Below, in pieces: positions 25,559-32,749 of a DNA stretch of 44,485 bases; the first letter of the stretch is position 1; the number at the start of each line of letters is the position of its first letter. The translations under genes were made by a program, and so were the position numbers. Below the pieces are notes generated by a model. That model searched no databases and was not told where the DNA came from. It was given only the letters and a program-made list of their open reading frames with translations. The stretch is from Algoriphagus alkaliphilus (GTDB taxonomy: Bacteria; Bacteroidota; Bacteroidia; Cytophagales; Cyclobacteriaceae). Location: contig NZ_FMXE01000036.1 of NCBI RefSeq assembly GCF_900103735.1, forward strand, positions 1,707-46,191, written 5' to 3'.

Positions 25559-25798
25559 ATGCACAACACAATCCACATCAAAGCCTTTGGAATGGTCGCT
25601 GAAAGGATCGGTTTGGCTGAGTTGGTAATTGATCATTCTGGAAATTCTTCCGAATTACTGGAGGTTTTACTGGTTAAATTCCCGGTGCTGAAATCTGTTA
25701 AATTCAGCCTGGCAATCAATAAAAAGCTGGTCAGCGGAAATCAGGAAATCCCAAGCGGGGCCGAAATAGCATTATTACCACCATTCTCAGGAGGATGA
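25559..25798 (+). CDS. moaD: Molybdopterin synthase small subunit MoaD
   Basis: 79 residues with a ubiquitin-like beta-grasp fold. The key mark is the C-terminal diglycine (LLPPFSGG). MoeB adenylates it, it is converted to a thiocarboxylate, and it then donates sulfur in the MoaD-MoaE synthase. The middle (LLVKFPVLKSVKFSLAINKKLVSGNQEIPSGAEIALLPP) matches the family core. The stop codon is 1 bp before the moeB ATG, and the codons for the diglycine double as the moeB Shine-Dalgarno sequence. Confidence 0.93.
   Translation: MHNTIHIKAFGMVAERIGLAELVIDHSGNSSELLEVLLVKFPVLKSVKFSLAINKKLVSGNQEIPSGAEIALLPPFSGG
25789..25794 (+). promoter_or_regulatory. Ribosome binding site of moeB inside the moaD diglycine codons
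   Basis: AGGAGG at 25789-25794 lies 5 bases before the moeB ATG at 25800. It is formed by the GGA GGA codons for MoaD's essential C-terminal Gly-Gly. Strong Shine-Dalgarno sequences are uncommon in this window. Confidence 0.6.
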
Positions 25799-25799
25799 T

Positions 25800-26870
25800 A
25801 TGAGCAGATTTGAAAGACAGATTATTCTCCCCGGCTTTGGGATAGAAGGACAGCAAAAACTTAAAAACTCCAAAGTGCTGCTGGTCGGTGCAGGAGGTTT
25901 GGGATGCCCCGTATTGATTTACCTTGCGGCGGCCGGTGTGGGAAAAATCGGGGTGATGGATGGCGATGAAGTATCTATTTCCAACCTGAACAGGCAGGTA
26001 TTATACGGGGAAAAAGACCTTGGGAAGCCTAAGGTCGAAGCAGTATATTCCTACTTCAAAGGCAAATATTCCGACATTCAAATTGAAGCTATTCCTGAAT
26101 TTATCTCAGTGGGAAATGCCCTGGAAATCATCGCTGAATATGACTTGGTGATAGATGGGTCGGATAATTTCCCCACGCGCTATTTGGTGAATGATGCTTG
26201 CGTGTTACTCGGTAAACCACTGGTTTTTGGAGCAATTTACCAGCATGAGGGGCAGGTATCTGTTTTTAATCTGGGAGAAAACGGGTTCAACTACCGGGAT
26301 TTGTATCCGCAGATGCCGGCTGCAAAGGAGATTCCCAACTGCTCTGAAACCGGGGTTTTGGGTGTTTTGCCGGGAATTATAGGCAACCTTATGGCTCTGG
26401 AAGTGATCAAAGTTTTGACGGATTTTGGGATGCCGCTGAAAAATCGCGTACTCTTTTTCAATAGCCGCTCCTCTCAAACCTATGAGGTAGAGATCGCAGC
26501 AAATCCAAACTCCGGAAGTTCCATTCCAAATTCTTTCCAGGCTTTTGAGCAAATGGATTACGAACTTGCCTGCGAGGGAATTAAGCAATTGACATGGGAT
26601 GAGGCAATGGGTAAAATGGGAATGGATATCGCCTTTGTCGATGTCCGAGAACCGGGAGAATTACCTCCCTTGGAGTGTACTGGACTGATAAAAATCCCTT
26701 TATCTACGTTGGCAAATCGATTGAGCCAATTGGAAGATACAGATGAGGTCCTGTTCTTTTGTCAAAGCGGAATAAGAAGCCAAAAGGCGGCTGAACAGCT
26801 CCAAAATGAATTTCCGGAAAAGCGGATTTACTCCATCAAAGGAGGAATCAACGCACTAAAAAAGAACTAA
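25800..26870 (+). CDS. moeB: MoeB/ThiF-type adenylyltransferase fused to a rhodanese domain
   Basis: 356 residues. Residues 1 to about 245 are the E1-like domain: FERQIILPGFGIEGQQKL, the nucleotide loop GAGGLG (30-35), SNLNRQVLY (61-69), the acidic DGSDNFPTRYLVND (119-132) and the loop with Cys181 (IPNCSETGVLGVLPG). It adenylates the MoaD C-terminus. Residues about 255-356 form a rhodanese domain with active Cys321 in CQSGIRS, which can supply persulfide sulfur. The first Zn-binding CxxC of E. coli MoeB is absent (NYRDLYP), and no second CxxC pair is seen, so this form lacks the structural zinc. It could also be called MoeZ- or MOCS3-like. Confidence 0.93.
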   Translation: MSRFERQIILPGFGIEGQQKLKNSKVLLVGAGGLGCPVLIYLAAAGVGKIGVMDGDEVSISNLNRQVLYGEKDLGKPKVEAVYSYFKGKYSDIQIEAIPEFISVGNALEIIAEYDLVIDGSDNFPTRYLVNDACVLLGKPLVFGAIYQHEGQVSVFNLGENGFNYRDLYPQMPAAKEIPNCSETGVLGVLPGIIGNLMALEVIKVLTDFGMPLKNRVLFFNSRSSQTYEVEIAANPNSGSSIPNSFQAFEQMDYELACEGIKQLTWDEAMGKMGMDIAFVDVREPGELPPLECTGLIKIPLSTLANRLSQLEDTDEVLFFCQSGIRSQKAAEQLQNEFPEKRIYSIKGGINALKKN

Positions 26871-26877
26871 CAAGGCC

Positions 26878-27324
26878 ATGGAAAAAGTAAGGACTCCAAA
26901 AAATATATTTGTTCAGGGACCTATTTCACCAGAAAAAATCGCCAAGTCCATTGCCAATCACAGTTCCAATACGGTGATCGGAGGGCACAGTATTTTTCTG
27001 GGACAGGTAAGATCTGATGAAAAACCTGAAGGTAAAGTAATCGCCATTGACTATACCGCTTATGAAGAAATGGCTTTGGAGAAGGCCTTTGAGATTCGTG
27101 AGGCTATTTTTGCCAAGTATCCGCTGACCTGTATGCATATTTATCACAGTTTGGGAGAAGTGAAAGTCGGTGAACTTTGTCTGTTTGTGTTTACCTCCTC
27201 CAAACACCGTAAAGCTGCTATGCAAGCTTGCGATGAGCTTGTGGAGCGAATCAAAGAAGAACTTCCGGTTTGGGGCAAGGAAATTCTGGACACGGATAAC
27301 CATGTCTGGAAAGTGAATGTGTAG
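26878..27324 (+). CDS. moaE: Molybdopterin synthase large subunit MoaE
   Basis: 148 residues. MoaE converts cPMP to molybdopterin with sulfur from MoaD thiocarboxylate. Signature parts: GGHSIFLGQVRSDEKPEGKVIAIDYTAYEEMA (35-66), IYHSLGEVKVGE (88-99), FTSSKHRKAAMQACDELVERIKEELPVWGKEI (105-136). The active-site region PVWGKE has Gly where many homologues have Lys (WKK or WKR), and the second Lys (134) is kept. It begins 7 bp after moeB. Confidence 0.94.
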   Translation: MEKVRTPKNIFVQGPISPEKIAKSIANHSSNTVIGGHSIFLGQVRSDEKPEGKVIAIDYTAYEEMALEKAFEIREAIFAKYPLTCMHIYHSLGEVKVGELCLFVFTSSKHRKAAMQACDELVERIKEELPVWGKEILDTDNHVWKVNV

Positions 27325-27429
27325 TCGACAGTTGACGGTCCACAGCCGATTTTTGACGAGTTTTGTTCTGGAAATAACCTTAGAGATTAATAAAGACAAA
27401 CGGTTGACCGTCGTCTGTCGACCGTTGAC
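27324..27429. repeat. Imperfect inverted repeat in the moaE-moaC gap
   Basis: GTCGACAGTTGACGGTCCAC (from 27324, touching the moaE stop) and GTTGACCGTCGTCTGTCGAC (27404-27423) form imperfect inverted copies of a GTCnAC-type word. Related words occur at about 36270-36301 and 44414-44443, so this is a dispersed intergenic element that has inserted between two operon genes. Confidence 0.55.
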
Positions 27430-27438
27430 AAAAATACC

Positions 27439-28344
27439 ATGATCAACATCACGCACAAAAGTCCTACGCTGAGAAAAGCCATAGCACAGGCCATCGTCAA
27501 GGTCAGTAAGCCGGAAACCATTCTTGCTGTAAAAAACCATGGGGTCCCCAAAGGAGATGTACTCGAGATGGCAAAGACGGCCGGGCTTTTTGCAGCAAAG
27601 CGAACGGCGGATATGATTCCGGATTGTCATCCACTTCCCATCGAGTTCACTGCTGTGAGCTATGAACTTGGAGAAATGGAAATCAAAATTTTGGTGGAAA
27701 TTCATACGATTTACAAAACCGGAGTGGAAGTAGAGGCAATGCATGCCGCATCGGTGGTAGCACTGACGATGTATGATATGCTCAAGCCATTAGACAAGGG
27801 GATCAGTATTGAGCAAATCAAATTGATTGAAAAAAGAGGAGGGAAGTCAGATCAAAAGACCGATTTCAGCGAATTAAGCGCGGCAGTGATTGTTTGCTCT
27901 GACTCAATAGCCAAAGGCGTGGGGGAGGACAAATCGGGAAAAGTAATCATTGGGAAATTAGAGCGCTTTGGTATTCAGGTCTTGGATTACAAGGTCATCC
28001 CCGACGACAGCGATCAAATACAAAGTGCTGCAAATGATGCCCTGGCTTTGGGAATCGATATTTTGATTTATACAGGAGGAACAGGACTATCTCCCAGAGA
28101 CCTTACACCTGAATCCTTGGAGCCGCTTTTGGATCGTCGGATTCCCGGAATTGAAGAAGCTATCCGGAGCTACGGTCAGCAGCGTGTCCCGACAGCCATG
28201 CTATCGAGATCAGTAGCAGGGACGATGGGCAAGATGCTTGTCTTGGCTTTGCCGGGTTCGGTGGCTGGTGCAGGAGAATCTATGGATGCGGTCTTCCCGG
28301 CTGTTTTGCATTCCTTTAAGGTGCTCTCAGGTGAAAGACACTGA
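27439..28344 (+). CDS. Bifunctional MoaC-MogA (cPMP synthase + molybdopterin adenylyltransferase)
   Basis: 301 residues. Residues 1 to about 140 are MoaC: AAKRT with Lys54, DMIPDCHPLP (58-67), TGVEVEAMHAASVVALTMYDMLK (94-116, Asp113 and Lys116). Residues about 146-301 are the MogA/MoaB fold: VIVCSDSIAKG, YTGGTGLSPRDLTPESLEPLLDRRIPGIEEAIR (211-243) and the end LPGSVAGAGESM. MoaC makes cPMP with MoaA, and MogA adenylates molybdopterin before MoeA. The fusion joins an early and a late step. It is the last gene of the operon and is followed by a bidirectional terminator. MobA, modABC and XdhC are not in the window. Confidence 0.95.
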   Translation: MINITHKSPTLRKAIAQAIVKVSKPETILAVKNHGVPKGDVLEMAKTAGLFAAKRTADMIPDCHPLPIEFTAVSYELGEMEIKILVEIHTIYKTGVEVEAMHAASVVALTMYDMLKPLDKGISIEQIKLIEKRGGKSDQKTDFSELSAAVIVCSDSIAKGVGEDKSGKVIIGKLERFGIQVLDYKVIPDDSDQIQSAANDALALGIDILIYTGGTGLSPRDLTPESLEPLLDRRIPGIEEAIRSYGQQRVPTAMLSRSVAGTMGKMLVLALPGSVAGAGESMDAVFPAVLHSFKVLSGERH

Positions 28345-28426
28345 ACTGGAAGTGCCAACTACGATGTACGAAGCAACAAGATAGGTTTAAGAATTAAATT
28401 GGACACTCACAAAACCGGTCAAAAAT

Positions 28427-28454
28427 AAAAAGGCAGCTTATCAGCTGCCTTTTT
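28427..28454. terminator. Bidirectional terminator between convergent genes
   Basis: AAAAAGGCAGCT (28427-28438), loop TATC, AGCTGCCTTTTT (28443-28454). The 12-bp stem with A and T flanks works in both directions. It ends the moaC/mogA operon (plus) and the 28462-30255 gene (minus). Confidence 0.92.
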
Positions 28455-28461
28455 AGGTGAA

Positions 28462-30255
28462 TTAGCTTAGAACCGGTTTTAATTGTTCTAGCTCAGCCTT
28501 CAATTCCTCAAGTTGAACTTTCATTTTTTCGAGAATTTCTTCTGAATCCATTTTGATAGAATTAACTAAATTCTGGTAATATGTAAGGCCTATGTCGAGG
28601 TTTCTCCTGAATTTCTCCAAATAGGCCTCCTGCTTGGAGGGAGCTTCGGGAATCAGTTTTTGAAATTCTTTTTTCAGGTAATCCACATACAATTGAGCTT
28701 CTTTCACAAAAACATGCGGGCGGTCTGAATCAAGCGTGAGGGTGATTTTGCCATAGATATGATCGACCATTTCTTTGAGGCTATAGATCCCTTTGAAATA
28801 GGCTAAGTTTGGTCCCGGACAGATGGTCACTGCTTTGAGGTTTCTTCTGGGTAGTTCGCCCTGTGCTAAAATAGCGGGCGCACTCAGTCCTTCACACAGG
28901 CAATCCTTTTCCAGGATTTCATCTAATTCACGCCGGCTTACTTTCCCGTCATTGAATAATTTCACCTTGAGATTTTGGTATTGCCTTGAAGCTGTACAAA
29001 TCGGCTTTTCTGTGAATTCAGTACTGAAGGCCAAAAACTTCTTGTAGCAAGGGCTTCCCGGGCGGCCCTTTTCGATTCGCTCCAAGCGTTGTTTTTCCCC
29101 GCTGCTGGTTCTTAAATTATTGAATGGAATACCCAAAGGTGAAGCATGGCTCAGGTAAAAATCCGATTTTTTGGCTTCGATAATGCGCTGTAACGTTTCA
29201 TCATCTACCGAGGTGGCTTCGGGGACGAGCAAAAACGGACTGCCCCAACCTGTACTATCCAAGTGATAATAATTTCTCAAAAAGTTGTCTTCACCGGCGG
29301 TACCAATTCCCCCTTGGTAGGTGATTTTGATAGATTCACTATTGGCCAAAGGAGTCTGTGCCTTGGCCAGCAATGCCTGATTGCAGGATTGCCTGATCGT
29401 TTCGATGAGTTCTTCCCTGTTGATTTTGAAATCTTCCAATATAGGTCCTGCCAGAAATCCGTCTGTTGCAAAAGCATGACCTCCGCAGTTTAGGCCGGAT
29501 TCGATCCGGAATTCGGACACGAAGAGGCCTTTTTTAGCCAGAAATTTTCCTTGGATCAGGGCAGATCGATAATCACTTACCTTTAGAATTATTCGTTTTT
29601 TGATTTCCCCTTTTTCGTTTGGGAAAAAGTCGGAAAACTGTTCCACGTAACTGTAAAGTGCAGGATTCATTCCGGCTGAAAAAACGACGGCAGCTTCCAA
29701 TTTACTTTTCCCAAAGCCTCTCAAAGCTGATAAGGCATCCGAATATTCCCGTGGAAGTTCGATTCCTTCCTTGTCGAAATTGAGCTTGTCTACCTTGGTC
29801 ATAATATTGACATCGATTGATCCAGGAGTCAACAAGGTGAGGATCTGAGATTTTAAATCACATTTCTCAAAATGATCAGCGAGGAGATAGGCATCAAATA
29901 ATCGGGCAATCTCATTTTCTTTGGGCAGCAGTGCTACCAGCTCCTTCATGATCCCGTCTTTGTTCCAATTTTCGCTCTTCAATGTCTCAAGCTGCGATTG
30001 GATGACAGTATGTAGAAAGTCAAGGTAAGCCTGAATCCGCTTGGCCCGATAGTCTTCCTCCTCTTCTGAAATAGGTTCAAAAGGTAGATTCAGCTTTTGG
30101 GAATGGATTTTTCTCATGTCTTCCAGAAGGATATCATCCATAATGGAAACTACACTGGAAATTCCAAATTTGGCGACTTTGAGTGGGGTGTCAACGGTAT
30201 ATCCCAATCCCATCACAGGGATATGAAAGGTGTGAAGTCCTGAAGTTTGATGCAT
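28462..30255 (-). CDS. Cysteine-rich protein of unrecognised family (possible FMN/TIM-barrel type)
   Basis: 597 residues, soluble, no signal peptide. I do not recognise the family. The N-terminus (FHIPVMGLGYTVDTPLKVAKFGISSVVSIMDD, 10-41) and a later YQGGIGTAGEDNF (313-325) followed by GSPFLLVPEA recall FMN-binding TIM barrels such as nitronate monooxygenase or IMPDH. That likeness is weak. ESGLNCGGHAFATDGF is at 252-267. A C-terminal Cys group (Cys403, Cys420, Cys452, Cys454, Cys479) could bind an Fe-S cluster or zinc. The last 40 residues are a Glu/Lys/Leu coiled coil. It is the last gene of a minus-strand series, 124 bp after the C69 peptidase-like gene, with a terminator directly behind it. 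Confidence 0.75.
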   Translation of the reverse strand: MHQTSGLHTFHIPVMGLGYTVDTPLKVAKFGISSVVSIMDDILLEDMRKIHSQKLNLPFEPISEEEEDYRAKRIQAYLDFLHTVIQSQLETLKSENWNKDGIMKELVALLPKENEIARLFDAYLLADHFEKCDLKSQILTLLTPGSIDVNIMTKVDKLNFDKEGIELPREYSDALSALRGFGKSKLEAAVVFSAGMNPALYSYVEQFSDFFPNEKGEIKKRIILKVSDYRSALIQGKFLAKKGLFVSEFRIESGLNCGGHAFATDGFLAGPILEDFKINREELIETIRQSCNQALLAKAQTPLANSESIKITYQGGIGTAGEDNFLRNYYHLDSTGWGSPFLLVPEATSVDDETLQRIIEAKKSDFYLSHASPLGIPFNNLRTSSGEKQRLERIEKGRPGSPCYKKFLAFSTEFTEKPICTASRQYQNLKVKLFNDGKVSRRELDEILEKDCLCEGLSAPAILAQGELPRRNLKAVTICPGPNLAYFKGIYSLKEMVDHIYGKITLTLDSDRPHVFVKEAQLYVDYLKKEFQKLIPEAPSKQEAYLEKFRRNLDIGLTYYQNLVNSIKMDSEEILEKMKVQLEELKAELEQLKPVLS

Positions 30256-30379
30256 TGATAGTGTGCGGGTAATTGATACTGATTAATACTCAAAATTACC
30301 TTCAACAGCACACTTAAACCATATTACTTAGCTGTTATATGCTTTGTCACCAACTGATTTTGATCATAAAAAAATGGAT

Positions 30380-31612
30380 CTATGTCCGGTATTTTCTCAG
30401 TAAGTCCATGTATTGATCCAAGCATAAACTTGAAAACAACTGTAATTCCTCTTCTGTGGCACCCAGTTGGATCAGTTTAAAGTCTTCCTCAATCCACTTG
30501 GTTTGGATTTCATCCAGCTGCATGCGGTATTCAGATTGAAGCTTTTTGTAATTTTTCAGAATCTGCTGATGGATTTTTTTAGCCTGCCACCAAAGACTTT
30601 GGTCCGGATTTGCACCAGGAGAAAATACTTTGGGATCCAGCTCTTTTCCAAAATAAATAGGCAAGTATAAGCTCAGACAGGGGTAGGAGGTTCCACTCAA
30701 CCAAACCGTTGAAGGTTGTCCTTTTCTGACTTCTGCTACCATACTTCCTGTGGTGTCTGATGGATTGGTGAAACCGGTGGCATGCATGCAGATACTTCCC
30801 GTAGTTGCTTTTTTGGATTCAAATTCACCGTATGCCACATTGTGTTGGCGCAAAGCCTGAATAAAATCCAAGACTCCTGGCTTTTCTTTTTTTTCCAAAA
30901 AGCCTAAAGTACAGGCCTGCCGTAGCTTGGATTTACCTGCTGTGGTATAAAGTAAGTCCGAGAAGTACTCCCGGAAATTCTCCCGTTTACCAGCGAAAAG
31001 TTTCTGGAAGTTTCGGGGCTCATTTTTCCAATTTACTTCCAGATAATCTTCTCCGATTGTCAGTCCGTTGGAGATACTACCTGTGTTTTCCACCTTTCTG
31101 TAGGCCCAGGATTTTCCGGCAGTTTCAAGAATGAAAGCATTGTCAGGATCGGCGATCAAAAAACTGTTGTGGTAATAAAAATCCTTGTTCTGGTATCCTC
31201 CGCATGCATTTTGCCCAAACTCCTCAAGTAAATCCATAATCGTAGGCAACGCGGCTTTGGCTGTAGTGCTGCGTTCCAATGCCAAGCGTAGCAGGTCCAT
31301 TCCTGTAAGTCCAAGCTCATCCTTACGGAATTTGACATTGGTGAAAACTGCCTCATTGCCGATTACAACACCAAATTCATTTACTCCCATCTCAGCACCC
31401 CACATTTGAAAAGGTTTGGAGAGGACCACTTCAAAAGTTTCCCTGACCTGAGGAATAGAAATGTATGTACATGCGACCTGTTTTTCTTCGCATTCTCTAC
31501 GGGCAAACCGAATTAACTCTTGGGCTTCGAGTGGTTCCCGGTCTGAATTTTTCCCCAGGATTAAGTGACCATTTTTAGTTTTTGCCGGAAGGGCAACCAA
31601 GGTGTCGCACAT
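30380..31612 (-). CDS. Secernin-like C69 family Ntn hydrolase
   Basis: 410 residues starting MCDTLVALPAKTKNGHLILGKNSDREPLEAQEL. Cys2, exposed when Met1 is removed, is the predicted N-terminal nucleophile. The KNSDRExxEAQ block and WGAEMGVNEFGVVIGNEAVFT, then ACGGYQNKDFYYHNSFLIADPDNAFILETAGKSWAYRKV, are hallmarks of the C69/secernin branch. Members cleave dipeptides or other amide bonds; human secernin-3 has an unusual glyoxylyl N-terminus. No export signal is visible. It begins 3 bases after the stop of the nitrilase-family gene, so it is cotranscribed with it. Confidence 0.88.
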   Translation of the reverse strand: MCDTLVALPAKTKNGHLILGKNSDREPLEAQELIRFARRECEEKQVACTYISIPQVRETFEVVLSKPFQMWGAEMGVNEFGVVIGNEAVFTNVKFRKDELGLTGMDLLRLALERSTTAKAALPTIMDLLEEFGQNACGGYQNKDFYYHNSFLIADPDNAFILETAGKSWAYRKVENTGSISNGLTIGEDYLEVNWKNEPRNFQKLFAGKRENFREYFSDLLYTTAGKSKLRQACTLGFLEKKEKPGVLDFIQALRQHNVAYGEFESKKATTGSICMHATGFTNPSDTTGSMVAEVRKGQPSTVWLSGTSYPCLSLYLPIYFGKELDPKVFSPGANPDQSLWWQAKKIHQQILKNYKKLQSEYRMQLDEIQTKWIEEDFKLIQLGATEEELQLFSSLCLDQYMDLLRKYRT

Positions 31613-31615
31613 CGC

Positions 31616-32749
31616 TTAGAAATTTAAAGACCAGATTCCGGCCTTTTCTGCATGAGAAACTGGAATAAGGTTACCCTGGAAATAGACCAATGGTTGACCA
31701 TCAGCACCTAAATCCCAAAGAGCTCCTCGTAAGAATACATTCATGCCAATTTGAATATTGGTTTTGCTCAATTGTCCGGGCAGTGCATATTTCTCCCAAG
31801 CCTCTTTTTCGGTAATGGAATTGATGTCCTGAAGGTTTGTTTCCTTCGGTTCAGGCTGTCCGCTGTATCCCTGCCATAATTTCCCCATCGTCCCATCTCC
31901 TGTACAATAGGACGGTACAAGAAGAATTTCCGCGCCTTTTGAATTGACGGATTGGTAGGCATCCGGGAACCAGCTGTCGGCACAAACCAGCAAGGCTGTT
32001 TTGGCAAAAGGAAGGTCAAAAACCGGGATCTCCGCAACTTCTCCTGCGCTTACGAATGGCAATTCGGATTCAATTGGGAAGGCCTTTAAGATGGGCTCAC
32101 CTATGATTTTACCATCCGGACCAAAAATAAAAGAGGCGTTATAGAGAGGACCCCGTCTATTGACGTTCAAGTTTCCGTTTTTCACAGTTGGGTCAGGAAG
32201 GATGATCGATCCAGCCGCGATATACGAATTACTTTCCTTGGCCAGTTCGCTGAAGGTATAGAAATAGCTCTTCGCCATGGATTGGGACTTCATGCGAAAA
32301 ATCGCGGCCGCAGCCTTATCTTTTTCAGTACTTGTATTCAACCATTCCCATGCAAATTTGAAAAAATTGCTCAGCACCATTTTGGTGAGAGCCTTTCCCA
32401 TAGTTTCTTCCTTGGCCAAGCTCATTTTCTCTCCTTCCAAAACTAACCAAGTACCAATGTATTCAGGAAATAACAGGATCGTATTGTCTTTTATCAGTCC
32501 TTCAGCTTCGGCTCTTCGGATGTATTTCCCGATTTTTTCTTTGAACTGGTTTTTTGTAAAATAATCTTCCAAGACCATATAAGGCTGAATCCCAATAATG
32601 TTGCTGGTTAAGCTGTCGGAAGGATTGATTTCCTGTACCACAGAAATAAAATCCTCTGTTTCAGGAAGGTTAGGTTTTTTGCCCGAATTGGACCAAATAA
32701 GCCAAACAAACAGACATAAGATCAGAAAACTGATAACCCGATTAGTCAT
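31616..32749 (-). CDS. Membrane-anchored carbon-nitrogen hydrolase (nitrilase superfamily)
   Basis: 377 residues. One N-terminal hydrophobic helix (about 4-20) would anchor the enzyme outside the cytoplasm. The nitrilase triad is present: Glu96 (LLFPEYIGTW), Lys222 (ILKAFPIESE) and Cys256 (LLVCADSWFPD). The family hydrolyses nitriles or amides, or transfers acyl groups. The long insert between Glu96 and Lys222 is typical of larger, poorly known branches. Its start overlaps the end of the flavin amine oxidase gene by 8 bp, and its stop is 3 bp before the C69 gene, a strong sign of one operon and a joint pathway acting on C-N bonds. Confidence 0.85.
   Translation of the reverse strand: MTNRVISFLILCLFVWLIWSNSGKKPNLPETEDFISVVQEINPSDSLTSNIIGIQPYMVLEDYFTKNQFKEKIGKYIRRAEAEGLIKDNTILLFPEYIGTWLVLEGEKMSLAKEETMGKALTKMVLSNFFKFAWEWLNTSTEKDKAAAAIFRMKSQSMAKSYFYTFSELAKESNSYIAAGSIILPDPTVKNGNLNVNRRGPLYNASFIFGPDGKIIGEPILKAFPIESELPFVSAGEVAEIPVFDLPFAKTALLVCADSWFPDAYQSVNSKGAEILLVPSYCTGDGTMGKLWQGYSGQPEPKETNLQDINSITEKEAWEKYALPGQLSKTNIQIGMNVFLRGALWDLGADGQPLVYFQGNLIPVSHAEKAGIWSLNF

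Noticed and set aside
27324..27429. Possible CRISPR-like repeats (GTTGACCGTC words)
   Set aside because: There are only two imperfect inverted copies, no regular spacers and no cas genes.
26926..27744. 272-codon minus-strand open frame across moaE and moaC/mogA
   Set aside because: It covers the ends of two certain genes and a repeat-filled gap, and the product shows no family features.
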